Positions 25,519-39,375 of a DNA stretch of 64,000 nt are shown here, in pieces. Both the position numbers and the translations under genes were made by a program. The stretch's first letter is position 1, and each line of letters starts with the position of its first letter. The notes beneath the pieces were generated by a model. The model saw only the letters and a list, made by a program, of their open reading frames with translations, had not been told where the DNA came from and did no database searches. Source of the stretch: Kluyvera genomosp. 1 (GTDB lineage Bacteria > Pseudomonadota > Gammaproteobacteria > Enterobacterales > Enterobacteriaceae); NCBI RefSeq assembly GCF_001266615.1, contig NZ_LGHZ01000004.1:306034-370033 (forward strand), written 5' to 3'.

Positions 25519-26442
25519 ATGACGGTCTTATTTGCTTTATTGCAGGCGCTGGTGCTGTTTGCCGTCGCGCCGCTGCTTTCTGGCATTACCCGCGTGCTGC
25601 GCGCACGGTTACATAACCGTCGCGGGCCGGGCGTGATGCAGGAGTATCGCGACATCATCAAACTGCTGGGGCGCCAGAGCATTGGCCCGGACGCTTCCGG
25701 CTGGGTCTTCCGCCTGACGCCGTTTGTGATGGTGGGCGTGATGCTGACGATTGCCACCGCGCTGCCGGTGGTGACCGTCGCGTCGCCGCTGCCGGGCCTG
25801 GGCGATTTGATTACGCTTATCTACCTGTTCGCCGTGGCGCGTTTCTTCTTCGCCATTGCTGGGCTGGATACCGGTAGCCCGTTTACGGCGATCGGTGCGA
25901 GTCGCGAAGCGATGCTCGGTGTGCTGGTAGAGCCGATGCCGCTGCTCGGTCTGTGGGTTGCGGCGCTGGTGGCGGGGTCTACCCATATCAGCAATATCAC
26001 TGATGCCATCTATCACTGGCCTGTCAGCCGCAGCATTCCACTGGTGCTGGCGTTTTGCGCCTGTGCTTTTGCCACCTTTATCGAAATGGGCAAGCTGCCG
26101 TTCGATTTGGCGGAAGCAGAGCAGGAACTGCAGGAAGGCCCGCTTTCCGAGTATAGCGGTAGCGGTTTCGGCGTGCTGAAGTGGGGCATCAGCCTGAAAC
26201 AGCTAGTGGTGCTGCAGATGTTTGTCGGCGTCTTTATCCCGTGGGGCCAGATGACCAGCTTTAGCGTTGGCGGTCTGGTACTGGCGGTGATTGCCGCCAT
26301 CGTCAAGCTGGTGGTGGGCGTACTGATTATCGCGCTGTTCGAAAACAGCATGGCGCGTCTGCGTCTGGATATTACCGGCCGTATCACCTGGACCGGATTC
26401 GGTTTGGCCTTTTTAGCATTCGTCTCCTTGCTGGTGGCGTGA
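25519..26442 (+). CDS. hycD: Formate hydrogenlyase membrane subunit HycD
   Basis: A 307-residue NuoH-like membrane subunit with about eight hydrophobic segments. The sequence RHNRRGPGVMQEYRDIIKLLGRQ-type loop near residue 32 and KLPFDLAEAEQELQEGPLSEYSG near residue 195 are the family's conserved cytoplasmic loops that contact the HycG/HycE arm. It follows hycC by 2 nt. Confidence 0.97.
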   Translation: MTVLFALLQALVLFAVAPLLSGITRVLRARLHNRRGPGVMQEYRDIIKLLGRQSIGPDASGWVFRLTPFVMVGVMLTIATALPVVTVASPLPGLGDLITLIYLFAVARFFFAIAGLDTGSPFTAIGASREAMLGVLVEPMPLLGLWVAALVAGSTHISNITDAIYHWPVSRSIPLVLAFCACAFATFIEMGKLPFDLAEAEQELQEGPLSEYSGSGFGVLKWGISLKQLVVLQMFVGVFIPWGQMTSFSVGGLVLAVIAAIVKLVVGVLIIALFENSMARLRLDITGRITWTGFGLAFLAFVSLLVA

Positions 26443-26458
26443 TAAGAGAGTTTTGAGC

Positions 26459-28168
26459 ATGTCTGAAGAAAAAGTGGGTCAACACTACCTCGCAGCGCTG
26501 CACCAGGCCTTCCCGGGCGTAGTGCTTGACGAAGCCTGGCAGACCAAAGACCAGTTAACGATTACCGTGAAGGTCAACTACCTGCCGGAAGTCGTCGAGT
26601 TTCTTTACTACCAGCAGGGCGGCTGGCTGTCGGTGTTATTCGGCAACGATGAACGTAAGCTGAACGGTCACTATGCCGTCTACTACGTGCTGTCGATGGA
26701 AAGTGGCACCAAATGCTGGATTACCGTGCGCGTAGAAGTGGACGCTAACACCCTCGAATATCCGTCCGTCACGCCGCGCGTGCCGGCTGCGGTCTGGGGC
26801 GAGCGTGAAGTGCGCGATATGTACGGCCTGATCCCGGTCGGCCTGCCGGACGAGCGTCGCCTGGTGCTGCCGGACGATTGGCCGGACGAGCTGTATCCGC
26901 TGCGTAAAGACAGCATGGACTATCGTCAGCGCCCGGCGCCGACCACCGATGCCGAGACCTATGAGTTCATCAACGAACTGGGTACCAAGAAAAACAACGT
27001 AGTGCCAATTGGCCCGCTGCACGTGACCTCTGATGAACCGGGCCACTTCCGCCTGTTCGTCGATGGCGAAAACATTATCGACGCCGACTACCGTCTGTTC
27101 TACGTCCACCGCGGCATGGAGAAACTGGCGGAAACCCGGATGGGTTACAACGAAGTGACCTTCCTGTCAGACCGCGTGTGCGGCATCTGCGGCTTTGCCC
27201 ACAGCACCGCTTACACCACTTCCGTCGAGAACGCGATGGGTATCGTGGTGCCGGAACGCGCGCAGATGATTCGCGCCATTCTGCTGGAAGTTGAACGTCT
27301 GCACTCGCACCTGCTGAACCTCGGCCTGGCCTGTCACTTCACCGGCTTCGACTCCGGCTTTATGCAGTTCTTCCGCGTCCGTGAAGCCTCCATGAAAATG
27401 GCAGAAATCCTCACCGGTGCGCGTAAAACCTACGGCCTGAATCTGATTGGCGGTATCCGTCGCGACTTCCTGAAAGACGACATGATTCAGACCCGTCAAC
27501 TGGCACAGCAGATGCGTCGTGACGTCCAGGATCTGGTGGATATTCTGCTTAGCACGCCAAACATGGAACAGCGCACCGTCGGCATCGGCCGCCTGGATCC
27601 GCAAATCGCCCGCGACTTCAGTAACGTCGGCCCAATGGTTCGCGCCAGCGGTCACGCCCGTGACACCCGCGCCGATCACCCGTTTGTCGGCTACGGTCTG
27701 CTGCCAATGGAAGTGCATAGCGAGCAGGGTTGCGATGTTATCTCGCGCCTGAAAGTGCGTATCAACGAAGTGTTCACCGCGCTGAACATGATTGACTACG
27801 GTCTTGATAACCTGCCGGGCGGCCCGCTGGCGGTGGAAGGTTTCACCTATATTCCACACCGCTTTGCGCTTGGCTTCTCCGAAGCACCGCGCGGTGACGA
27901 TATCCACTGGAGCATGACCGGTGACAACCAGAAGCTGTACCGCTGGCGCTGCCGCGCGGCGACCTACGCTAACTGGCCGACCCTGCGCTACATGCTGCGC
28001 GGCAACACCGTCTCCGATGCGCCGCTGATTATCGGTAGCCTCGACCCTTGTTACTCCTGTACCGACCGCATGACCGTGGTCGATGTACGTAAGAAAAAGA
28101 GCAAGGTCGTGCCGTACAAAGAGCTTGAGCGCTACAGCATCGAGCGTAAGAACTCGCCGCTGAAATAA
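26459..28168 (+). CDS. hycE: Hydrogenase 3 large subunit precursor HycE
   Basis: The catalytic [NiFe] subunit. The 569 residues, as in E. coli, combine an N-terminal NuoC-like domain (~1-170) with a NuoD-like [NiFe] domain. Nickel ligands are in RVCGICGFAHS (near residue 241) and DPCYSCTDR (near residue 529-537). HycI should cut after Arg537 and remove the last 32 residues (MTVVDVRKKKSK to the end). I start at the ATG at 26459; a TTG at 26453 is unlikely. Confidence 0.98.
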   Translation: MSEEKVGQHYLAALHQAFPGVVLDEAWQTKDQLTITVKVNYLPEVVEFLYYQQGGWLSVLFGNDERKLNGHYAVYYVLSMESGTKCWITVRVEVDANTLEYPSVTPRVPAAVWGEREVRDMYGLIPVGLPDERRLVLPDDWPDELYPLRKDSMDYRQRPAPTTDAETYEFINELGTKKNNVVPIGPLHVTSDEPGHFRLFVDGENIIDADYRLFYVHRGMEKLAETRMGYNEVTFLSDRVCGICGFAHSTAYTTSVENAMGIVVPERAQMIRAILLEVERLHSHLLNLGLACHFTGFDSGFMQFFRVREASMKMAEILTGARKTYGLNLIGGIRRDFLKDDMIQTRQLAQQMRRDVQDLVDILLSTPNMEQRTVGIGRLDPQIARDFSNVGPMVRASGHARDTRADHPFVGYGLLPMEVHSEQGCDVISRLKVRINEVFTALNMIDYGLDNLPGGPLAVEGFTYIPHRFALGFSEAPRGDDIHWSMTGDNQKLYRWRCRAATYANWPTLRYMLRGNTVSDAPLIIGSLDPCYSCTDRMTVVDVRKKKSKVVPYKELERYSIERKNSPLK

Positions 28169-28179
28169 TTGGGCCTTTG

Positions 28180-28303
28180 TGTGAGGGGCCCCTCACACCG
28201 GCCCTCTCCCCATAGGGGCGAGGGGGAAGGGCAGGCAGCGTCCGGGTTAACCGACCACGCCGTTTTGTCCCCTCTCCCTTGTAGGGAGAGGGCTAGGGTG
28301 AGG
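28180..28303. repeat. REP-like palindrome mosaic inside the hyc operon
   Basis: Three palindromic units in a row: TGTGAGGGGCCCCTCACA (28180-28197, a perfect 18-bp palindrome), CCCTCTCCCcataGGGGcGAGGG (28202-28225) and CCCTCTCCCTtgtAGGGAGAGGG (28270-28292) followed by a GGGTGAGGG arm. It fills the hycE-hycF gap, which I recall as only a few bases in E. coli. Confidence 0.85.
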
Positions 28304-28334
28304 GTAAAGCACCGCACACAAGCTGGGAGCAACT

Positions 28335-28877
28335 ATGTTTACCTTTATTAAAAAAGCCATAAAAACCGGCGTGACGACATCGTCCTATCCGCTGGAGCCG
28401 ATGCCGGTTGATAAAAACTTTCGCGGCAAGCCGGAACACAATCCGCAGCAGTGTATCGGCTGCGCGGCGTGCGTTAACGCCTGCCCGTCGAATGCGCTGA
28501 CGGTGGAAACCGACCGCGTAACCAACCAGCTGGCGTGGCAGTTCAACCTCGGCCGCTGCATCTTCTGCGGCCGCTGTGAAGAAGTGTGCCCAACGGCAGC
28601 CATCAAGCTGTCGCAGGAATATGAGCTGGCGGTGTGGAAAAAAGAGGATTTCCTCCAGCAGTCGCGCTTTGATATCTGCAACTGTCGTGTCTGCCAGCGT
28701 CCGTTTGCCGTGCAAAAAGAGATTGATTACGCCATTGCGCTGTTAAAACACAATGGCGACAGCCGCGCGGAAAATCACCGCGAGAGCTTTGAGACCTGCC
28801 CGGAATGTAAGCGTCAGAAATGTTTGGTGCCTTCCGACCGTATTGACCTGACTCGCCACATGAAAGGGGCTATCTGA
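28335..28877 (+). CDS. hycF: Formate hydrogenlyase ferredoxin subunit HycF
   Basis: A 180-residue NuoI-like protein with two classic [4Fe-4S] motifs ([15 protein letters not shown] near residue 41 and [15 protein letters not shown] near residue 76) plus two more cysteine groups near the C terminus (CNCRVC and CPECKRQKC), which may bind a metal. It carries electrons between HycB and HycG. Stop and hycG start overlap by 1 nt. A REP mosaic separates it from hycE. Confidence 0.96.
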   Translation: MFTFIKKAIKTGVTTSSYPLEPMPVDKNFRGKPEHNPQQCIGCAACVNACPSNALTVETDRVTNQLAWQFNLGRCIFCGRCEEVCPTAAIKLSQEYELAVWKKEDFLQQSRFDICNCRVCQRPFAVQKEIDYAIALLKHNGDSRAENHRESFETCPECKRQKCLVPSDRIDLTRHMKGAI

Positions 28878-29644
28878 TGAGCAACTTAATCGGGCCACGC
28901 GACGACAACGGCATGCCGGTGCCGATGACGGTAGATGAGTCTATCGCCAGCATGAAAGCGTCGCTGCTACAAAATATTAAGCGTTCCGCCTACGTTTACC
29001 GCGTCGACTGCGGGGGCTGTAACGGCTGTGAAATTGAAATTTTCGCCACCCTGTCACCGCTGTTCGATGCCGAACGTTTTGGCATCAAAGTGGTGCCATC
29101 GCCGCGTCACGCCGACATTCTGCTGTTCACCGGTGCGGTGACCCGCGCCATGCGTTCGCCGGCGCTTCGCGCCTGGCAGTCCGCGCCGGACCCAAAAATC
29201 TGCATCTCCTATGGGGCCTGCGGTAACAGCGGCGGTATCTTCCACGACCTGTATTGCGTCTGGGGCGGCACCGACAAAATAGTGCCGGTCGACGTGTATA
29301 TTCCTGGTTGCCCACCAACGCCTGCTGCGACGCTGTACGGTTTCGCCATGGCGCTGGGCCTGCTGGAGCAGAAAATTCATGCCCGTGCGCCGGGAGAACT
29401 GGACGCACAGCCGGCAGAAATTCTGCATCCGGATATGGTCCAGCCGCTGCGCGTGCAGATTGACCGCGCCGCGCGTCGTCTGGCTGGTTACCGCTATGGT
29501 CGCCAAATTGCCGACGACTATATGCTGCGTCTGAACCAGGGGGAAACCCAGGTACAGCAATGGCTGGCCACGGAAAACGATCCGCGTCTGACGGAAATCG
29601 TCACGCAACTGAGTCACGTAGTAGAAGAGGCACGTATTCGATGA
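28877..29644 (+). CDS. hycG: Hydrogenase 3 small subunit HycG
   Basis: A 255-residue NuoB-like subunit holding the proximal [4Fe-4S] cluster. Motifs: [17 protein letters not shown] near residue 46, [14 protein letters not shown] near residue 115, and [13 protein letters not shown] near residue 142. It docks with HycE. Overlaps hycH by 4 nt. Confidence 0.97.
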   Translation: MSNLIGPRDDNGMPVPMTVDESIASMKASLLQNIKRSAYVYRVDCGGCNGCEIEIFATLSPLFDAERFGIKVVPSPRHADILLFTGAVTRAMRSPALRAWQSAPDPKICISYGACGNSGGIFHDLYCVWGGTDKIVPVDVYIPGCPPTPAATLYGFAMALGLLEQKIHARAPGELDAQPAEILHPDMVQPLRVQIDRAARRLAGYRYGRQIADDYMLRLNQGETQVQQWLATENDPRLTEIVTQLSHVVEEARIR

Positions 29645-30051
29645 GCGAACAGGTGGTGTTCAGTCAACTGAGCCGTAAATTTATTGATGAGAACGATGCC
29701 ACGCCTGATGAGGCGCAGCAGGTTGTCTATTACAGCCTGGCGATTGGCCACCACCTCGGGGTCATCGACTGCCTCGAAGCTGCGCTAACCTGCCCGTGGG
29801 ATGAGTATCTGGCGTGGATTGGCACGCTCGAAGCGGACAGTACGGCGCGGCGTAAAATGGAAGGTGTGCCGAAATACGGTGAGATTGTTATCGACAGCAA
29901 CCATGTGTCGATGCTGGCGAACGCGTTTGATAAAGCGCGTGCGTCCCAAACGCCAGCGCAGCAGGAGTGGAGCCAGTCGATGCTCAATATGCTGCACGCC
30001 ATCCACCAGGAGAGCGCTATCTATCTGATGGTGCGTCGCCTGCGCGACTGA
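29641..30051 (+). CDS. hycH: Formate hydrogenlyase maturation protein HycH
   Basis: A 136-residue protein needed to make active HycE; its exact step is unknown. I start at [14 protein letters not shown] (29641), which gives the E. coli length and an ATGA overlap with hycG. The frame remains open upstream only because it shadows hycG. It is specific to FHL-type clusters. Confidence 0.94.
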   Translation: MSEQVVFSQLSRKFIDENDATPDEAQQVVYYSLAIGHHLGVIDCLEAALTCPWDEYLAWIGTLEADSTARRKMEGVPKYGEIVIDSNHVSMLANAFDKARASQTPAQQEWSQSMLNMLHAIHQESAIYLMVRRLRD

Positions 30052-30074
30052 ATTTTAACGATTGAGGAATCAAC

Positions 30075-30548
30075 ATGACTGACGTTTTACTCTGTGTCGG
30101 CAATAGCATGATGGGCGACGACGGCGCGGGCCCGCTGCTGGCAGAAATGTGCGCGGCCCAGCCGAAAGGGGCGTGGGTTGTGATCGACGGCGGCAGCGCG
30201 CCGGAGAATGATATCGTCGCTATCCGCGAACTGAACCCGTCGCGTCTGCTGCTGGTTGATGCGACCGATATGGGGCTCAATCCCGGCGAGATACGGATTA
30301 TCGACCCGGACGACATCGCCGAGATGTTTATGATGACCACCCATAACATGCCGCTGAATTACCTTATCGACCAGCTTAAAGAGGATGTGGGCGAGGTGAT
30401 TTTCCTCGGCATTCAGCCGGATATTGTTGGTTTTTATTACCCGATGACCCAAGCGATTAAAGATGCGGTGGACGTGGTTTACCAGCGTCTTGAAGGCTGG
30501 GAAGGGAATGGCGGTTTTGAACCGTTAGCGGTTGAAGAAGAAGAGTAG
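30075..30548 (+). CDS. hycI: HycE maturation endopeptidase HycI
   Basis: A 157-residue nickel-dependent protease that removes the 32-residue tail of HycE after nickel is inserted. It shows the family opening VGNSMMGDDGAGP with Asp16, Asp in LVDATDMGL and His in MTTHNMPLNY, which ligate the substrate nickel in E. coli HycI. Last gene of the hyc operon. Confidence 0.96.
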   Translation: MTDVLLCVGNSMMGDDGAGPLLAEMCAAQPKGAWVVIDGGSAPENDIVAIRELNPSRLLLVDATDMGLNPGEIRIIDPDDIAEMFMMTTHNMPLNYLIDQLKEDVGEVIFLGIQPDIVGFYYPMTQAIKDAVDVVYQRLEGWEGNGGFEPLAVEEEE

Positions 30549-30578
30549 TTTTCCTTCGCGCTTCCTCTCAGGATAAAT

Positions 30579-30611
30579 GGTCTCTTGAGCTGATTGTCGC
30601 CTCAAGAGACC
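30579..30611 (+). terminator. Stem-loop after the hyc operon
   Basis: GGTCTCTTGAG and CTCAAGAGACC form an 11-bp perfect stem 31 nt after hycI. No T-run follows, so it may act as a factor-assisted terminator or 3'-end stabiliser. Confidence 0.6.
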
Positions 30612-30704
30612 GTGTGGGAAATGAGTTGTACACAAAACTCTTCAAGCAGCAGGGCAGCGAGTGAATACCCGGGTTGCCCGAAGGATTAAGCACAGACATC
30701 ATCA

Positions 30705-31490
30705 TTATAAATCAGCAATGGGAACTGGCCCATTGAGCCAGTTTATCTCACTATCTATAACAAACTTAGCGACCCAACCATGTTGATATTGCGGCCAGTC
30801 ATGAAAGTTTTTGACTGATTGGTATAAATGACTCACATCGCTTTCGCTTTTTGTTATTAAGGCTGAGTTTATTATTTTAATGATATCTCTGGGTCTATCG
30901 GGAGCGGTTTCCAATACCTTCAAAAACCATTTGTGATAAGGGTAGAGTAATTCATTGTGCGCCAGTAATAGACGTCCGGAAAAAAGACAAAGATGAGTGA
31001 CGGCATAATTAATGACGTAAAGATCGTTTGTTTTTAATCCTTCATGATACATCCAGTTCCAGCCGTCAAACTGGGCATGAAATTTCTCTAATTTATCGGC
31101 CTTATTGTGACGGGGATATGCCGATGCCGCAGAAATTAAACCATTAATATTATCCAAATAAGAATAGAGTAGGATGGCATCCTTAAAGGCAAAGCGGGCG
31201 GGTTCACTGCCTTTTTCCGCAACCGCTTTGATAAACGATTCGCTTATATATTTGCCTTCGACATACCCTCCTGGATAGTCGGCCGATTCCTTATCGACAT
31301 AGTGCAGGTCTCCATGATGAATTGCCTGCTGGTAATCTTCCTCAGACAAAACAAGCATTAAGTCGATATCGGAAGATTCAGCAGCAAAGCCATGAGCAAC
31401 AGACCCGCCAAGAATGGCAGCGAGAATCTTCTTATCCTTGCTGAGCTTCTTGATGGCTTTATCAATGGTATCTCTATGGTGCTGATACAT
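30705..31490 (-). CDS. Nucleotidyltransferase-domain protein, fourth cistron of the lac operon
   Basis: A 261-residue protein of unknown function. The N terminus has a polymerase-beta-type nucleotidyltransferase motif, LGGSVAHGFAAESSDIDLMLV (residues ~28-48: Gly-Ser and Asp-x-Asp), as in aminoglycoside or lincosamide adenylyltransferases and minimal nucleotidyltransferases. The rest is helical and not recognised. Its ATG follows the lacA TAA with no gap, so it should be translationally coupled to lacA. The DNA is visibly AT-richer than lacZ or the hyc genes. Drug modification is possible but unsupported. Confidence 0.75.
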   Translation of the reverse strand: MYQHHRDTIDKAIKKLSKDKKILAAILGGSVAHGFAAESSDIDLMLVLSEEDYQQAIHHGDLHYVDKESADYPGGYVEGKYISESFIKAVAEKGSEPARFAFKDAILLYSYLDNINGLISAASAYPRHNKADKLEKFHAQFDGWNWMYHEGLKTNDLYVINYAVTHLCLFSGRLLLAHNELLYPYHKWFLKVLETAPDRPRDIIKIINSALITKSESDVSHLYQSVKNFHDWPQYQHGWVAKFVIDSEINWLNGPVPIADL

Positions 31491-32102
31491 TTAATTCGCC
31501 GTTTCGACTTTAAAGTCTTTATAGTAATACTCTTTATCCCGGTCGGTAATCTCTCTGATGACTTTACATGGAACACCTGCCGCCACGACATTTGCGGGGA
31601 TATCTTTTGTAACTACGCTGCCCGCACCGATAACGGTATTCTCGCCAATCGTTACCCCAGGATTGATAACAACATTGCTACCGATCCACACGTTGTTTCC
31701 TATTGTCACCGGGAAAGAGAACATGTCGCCATTTTTTCTCAACTCATGATGGACTGGGTGTCCGGTGACGGAAATTGTGACGTTAGGAGCAATCAGGACG
31801 TTATCGCCAATCGTCACCGTATGATCATCAACAATGGTGAAATTGAAGTTGGCATAAAAGCAGTCACCAATAAAAATATTACTGCCGTAGGCAAAGTGTA
31901 TTGGTGGTTCAATCCAGGGGTTTTTCCCCACTTTACCGAACATTTGGTAAATGAGTTCAATTCTTTTTTTATCTTCGGATGGCCGTGTATTATTAAAGTC
32001 ATGCATTAACTCCTTTCCACGTAATCGTTCCTCTGGCAATCCTTCACACATATCCGTGTACAGCATGCCTGATTTTATTCTATCTCTCATGGAAATTGTC
32101 AT
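31491..32102 (-). CDS. lacA: Galactoside O-acetyltransferase LacA
   Basis: A 203-residue left-handed beta-helix acetyltransferase that moves acetyl from acetyl-CoA to galactosides. Hexapeptide repeats run through IVDDHTVTIGDNVLIAPNVTIS; the catalytic His is in VTGHPVHHE near residue 115. The sequence follows E. coli LacA (203) closely, including TDMCEGLPEERLRGK and AAGVPCKVIREI. It lies 28 nt after lacY. The DNA is AT-rich like the next cistron. Confidence 0.95.
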   Translation of the reverse strand: MTISMRDRIKSGMLYTDMCEGLPEERLRGKELMHDFNNTRPSEDKKRIELIYQMFGKVGKNPWIEPPIHFAYGSNIFIGDCFYANFNFTIVDDHTVTIGDNVLIAPNVTISVTGHPVHHELRKNGDMFSFPVTIGNNVWIGSNVVINPGVTIGENTVIGAGSVVTKDIPANVVAAGVPCKVIREITDRDKEYYYKDFKVETAN

Positions 32103-32130
32103 TGGCGTTATTTCATCCTTAAATTCAAGT

Positions 32131-33384
32131 TTAAATTTCCTGGCTACTTTTCATGATGTAATGGGAAAAAGGTTTTGCGCCACTAAGGGTAAACACTGAA
32201 ATGGCTGTGAAGGTCAGTGCAATCATTCCCAGAACCAGATAAGCGCCCTGGAAACCAATGCTTTCATACATGTTGCCAGCCAGTACCGACATAAAAATCA
32301 TCGCTAACTGTTTGAAGAAACAGAAGCACACCAGATAAATCGTCGCGGAGAAACGCACCTCAAACTGGCTGGTGATGTATTTGAAGCAGCCGACGATGAG
32401 GAACGGTATCTCAAACATATGCAGCGTTTTCAGGATAACGACTTCTAGCGCAGAGGTCGCGAATGAGGAACCGATAATTCGCACCGACATAATCGTTCCT
32501 GCCAGCAGTAGTGCGTTCTTGCCCCCGATGCGATTCACAATCAATGGCGCAAAGAACATGATGGAGGCGTTGAGTAATTCTCCCATGGTCGTGACATAGC
32601 CAAACACGCGGGTGCCCTGTTCGCCGGTGGCAAAGAACGAGGTGAAGAAGTTGGCAAACTGTTGGTCAAACACGTCATATGTACAGGAGACGCCGACCAC
32701 GTAGAGTGAAAGAAACCAAAGCTTTGGTTGCTTAAACAGTTCCAAAGCCAGCTTAAGGCTGAAGGCAGAATGGTTAGCGCCCACCGCGTCCGCGACCTGT
32801 GCAGAAGAAGGGGCTTCTGTTTTTGAAAAGAACAACAACAAGGCTAGAATGACCGCACAGCCAGAGCCCAGCCAGAAGACAAACTGGTTATTGATGTTAA
32901 ACATAATTCCGGCAATCGAGGCGCATAGCGCCCAGCCTACGCAACCAAACATACGTGCGCGCCCAAATTCGAAGTGACTCCGGCGACTGGTTTTTTCAAT
33001 ATAGGCTTCAATCGCAGGGGCGCCGGCATTGTAAATAAAGCCGAGATAAATACCGCCGACAATCGATCCCAGTAAAATATTGGTTTGTAATAACGGACCA
33101 AAGACGTAAATAAAGAACGGAGCAAACATCACCAGCATTCCGGTAATCACCCACAGTAGATGTTTACGCAGGCCAAGCTTGTCAGAAAGCAAACCGAAAA
33201 TAGGCTGGAACAGCAACGAAAACAGAGAAATACAAGCGAAGATAATACCAGTATCCCCTTTACTGATATGGTTTATATCGTGTAACCAGATAGGGAAGAA
33301 GGGGAAATAGGCACCCATAATGAAAAAGTAAAAGAAGAAGAAAAGGCCAAACATCCAGAAATTAGTATTTTTTAAATAATACAT
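32131..33384 (-). CDS. lacY: Lactose permease LacY
   Basis: A 417-residue lactose/H+ symporter of the major facilitator superfamily, the same length as in E. coli. The residues needed for sugar and proton handling are visible: Glu in [10 protein letters not shown] (126), Arg and Cys in [10 protein letters not shown] (144, 148), Glu in TMGELLNAS (269), Arg in VRIIGSS (302), His and Glu in LHMFEIPF (322, 325). Second structural gene, 55 nt after lacZ. Confidence 0.97.
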   Translation of the reverse strand: MYYLKNTNFWMFGLFFFFYFFIMGAYFPFFPIWLHDINHISKGDTGIIFACISLFSLLFQPIFGLLSDKLGLRKHLLWVITGMLVMFAPFFIYVFGPLLQTNILLGSIVGGIYLGFIYNAGAPAIEAYIEKTSRRSHFEFGRARMFGCVGWALCASIAGIMFNINNQFVFWLGSGCAVILALLLFFSKTEAPSSAQVADAVGANHSAFSLKLALELFKQPKLWFLSLYVVGVSCTYDVFDQQFANFFTSFFATGEQGTRVFGYVTTMGELLNASIMFFAPLIVNRIGGKNALLLAGTIMSVRIIGSSFATSALEVVILKTLHMFEIPFLIVGCFKYITSQFEVRFSATIYLVCFCFFKQLAMIFMSVLAGNMYESIGFQGAYLVLGMIALTFTAISVFTLSGAKPFSHYIMKSSQEI

Positions 33385-33439
33385 GATGAACTTCCTTTCG
33401 AAGGATGCTGGCAGGGGGCAACCTGCCAGCTTATTACTT

Positions 33440-36555
<3,116 letters not shown>

Positions 36556-36561
36556 TTTGTT

Positions 36562-36624
36562 AAAATAGGGGCGGAGTGTTATTTCTGTAAAGGATGAGAT
36601 GGGTAATAAGTGAACTCACTCACA
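36562..36624 (-). promoter_or_regulatory. lac promoter and CRP site
   Basis: On the minus strand TTTACA (36586-36591) and TATTTT (36562-36567) are 18 nt apart, as in E. coli. A CRP site, TGTGA-gtgagt-TCACT, lies upstream at 36609-36624. At the expected O3 position (36626-36646) only a degenerate match remains, with GTGAtCGC and AATT recognisable. Confidence 0.88.
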
Positions 36625-36637
36625 CAATTTTACGCGA

Positions 36638-37720
36638 TCACTTTTTGGGTGAAAGCTGAGAGATCTGCCGGGCTAGCTGGATGAGTGAACTGGCTAATAC
36701 CTCAGGGGAGGCCACGTGGGTATTGGGCGGACAAACTGTTTTACGTTGAATCAGTGAAACGGGCAGTAACTGGTTGTTAGTGGCGGGTTCAGTGCCAGAG
36801 AGTTGTAGCAGTTTGTCTACACTCGTTTTACCGAGCAGCGAAAAATCCTGTCTGATGGTAGTCAGCGGCGGGATATAGCAGGCGCTGTCCTCAGTATCAT
36901 CATAGCCAATTACTGAGATGTCGTTCGCTACGCGCAGACCGAACTCGCTGATTGCCCGCATCGCGCCAAGGGCCATCTGATCGTTCGCGACCAGCATCGC
37001 GGTTGGTAGGGTGCCGCTATTCAGTATCTGTAAAGTTTGCTGAAAACCGGACATTGCGCTCCAGTCTCCTTCTGTTTCTGCAACTGGCTGTAGTTGGTAA
37101 TGCGCCAGGTATTTATGCCATCCTGCGAGCCTCAGTCGCGCCGAAACCGATGAGTGCGGCCCGGCCAGCAGCGCAATGCGCTGATGCCCATGTTCGACCA
37201 GATGCTCAACTCCCAAACGCGCCCCCTCATCGTGGGAAAAAATCACGCTGTTAATCGGGAATTCGTCAGAAACGTCAAGAAACAGTACCGGCACGTTGCC
37301 ACAACTTGCCGCAACGTCAAGAGCATCATTTTCATCAAGCGGGTAGTTAACGATCAAACCGGTTACCCGTTGCGTCAGCAGGTTATGCACTGCGGCTTTA
37401 CAGGCTTCCAGGCCGTTACGTTCCACCATCGCGATGACTACGCTTGCACCTGAACTGTCGGCACGGGATTTAATCGCCGCGACAATCTGTGACGGCGCAT
37501 GTAGCGCAAGATTGCTGGTGGCAACGCCGATAAGCGGCGTCTGTTTGCCAGCCAGCTGTTGGGCAACACGGTTGGGAATGTAATTTAGCTCAGCCATGGC
37601 AGCTTCGACTTTTTCACGGGTTTTGGCGGAAACATGGCGAGCCTGATTCACTACGCGAGAGACGGTCTGATAAGAGACCCCCGCATGGTCTGCAACATCG
37701 TATAGCGTTACCGGTTTCAC
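36638..37720 (-). CDS. lacI: Lactose operon repressor LacI
   Basis: A tetrameric repressor with the helix-turn-helix VKPVTLYDVADHAGVSYQTVSRVVNQARHVS, hinge helix NRVAQQLAGKQT, a periplasmic-binding-protein-like core and a C-terminal Leu-rich tetramerisation helix (SSLIQLARQISQL). I choose the GTG at 37720: AGGGG lies 8 nt upstream, E. coli lacI also starts with GTG, and the length becomes 360, the same as E. coli. ATGs at 37726 and 37744 are less well spaced. Confidence 0.95.
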   Translation of the reverse strand: MKPVTLYDVADHAGVSYQTVSRVVNQARHVSAKTREKVEAAMAELNYIPNRVAQQLAGKQTPLIGVATSNLALHAPSQIVAAIKSRADSSGASVVIAMVERNGLEACKAAVHNLLTQRVTGLIVNYPLDENDALDVAASCGNVPVLFLDVSDEFPINSVIFSHDEGARLGVEHLVEHGHQRIALLAGPHSSVSARLRLAGWHKYLAHYQLQPVAETEGDWSAMSGFQQTLQILNSGTLPTAMLVANDQMALGAMRAISEFGLRVANDISVIGYDDTEDSACYIPPLTTIRQDFSLLGKTSVDKLLQLSGTEPATNNQLLPVSLIQRKTVCPPNTHVASPEVLASSLIQLARQISQLSPKK

Positions 37721-37795
37721 ACTCATTACCCCTGAATTCAACATGTTCTACGCGTTATGATGCCATATTCAGACGGATTTTTACCCTGTGTCACA

Positions 37796-37912
37796 CCCAA
37801 TATCGTCCACTTAAGCGAATGAATGAGGGGAAATACCGGGATGGGGTTCCCGGAGGGACGCCAAACCCGGTGGTCGCCCCGAGTATCTCAATCTTAAATG
37901 CACAACATCGGG
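37796..37912. repeat. Dispersed structured repeat, copy 1 (between lacI and ascB)
   Basis: The core 37811-37897 (87 bp) runs from TTAAG to CTTAA and contains CCGGGA/TCCCGG and the block GGAGGGACGCCAAACC. It is the same element as 57590-57675. Flanking arms 37796-37810 and 37898-37912 directly adjoin the core and pair at 14 of 15 positions on minus-strand RNA if G-U pairs are allowed. Family not recognised. Confidence 0.75.
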
Positions 37913-37930
37913 CGTTACGTTGATGGGGAT

Positions 37931-39358
<1,428 letters not shown>

Positions 39359-39375
39359 TTACCTCGCTTAAACAA

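Noticed and set aside
27167..27907. 246-residue minus-strand ORF inside hycE
   Set aside because: Antisense frame of a GC-rich conserved gene; no ribosome site or family motif.
28169..28351. 60-66-residue ORFs in the hycE-hycF gap
   Set aside because: They are made of REP-like palindromes and show no gene features.
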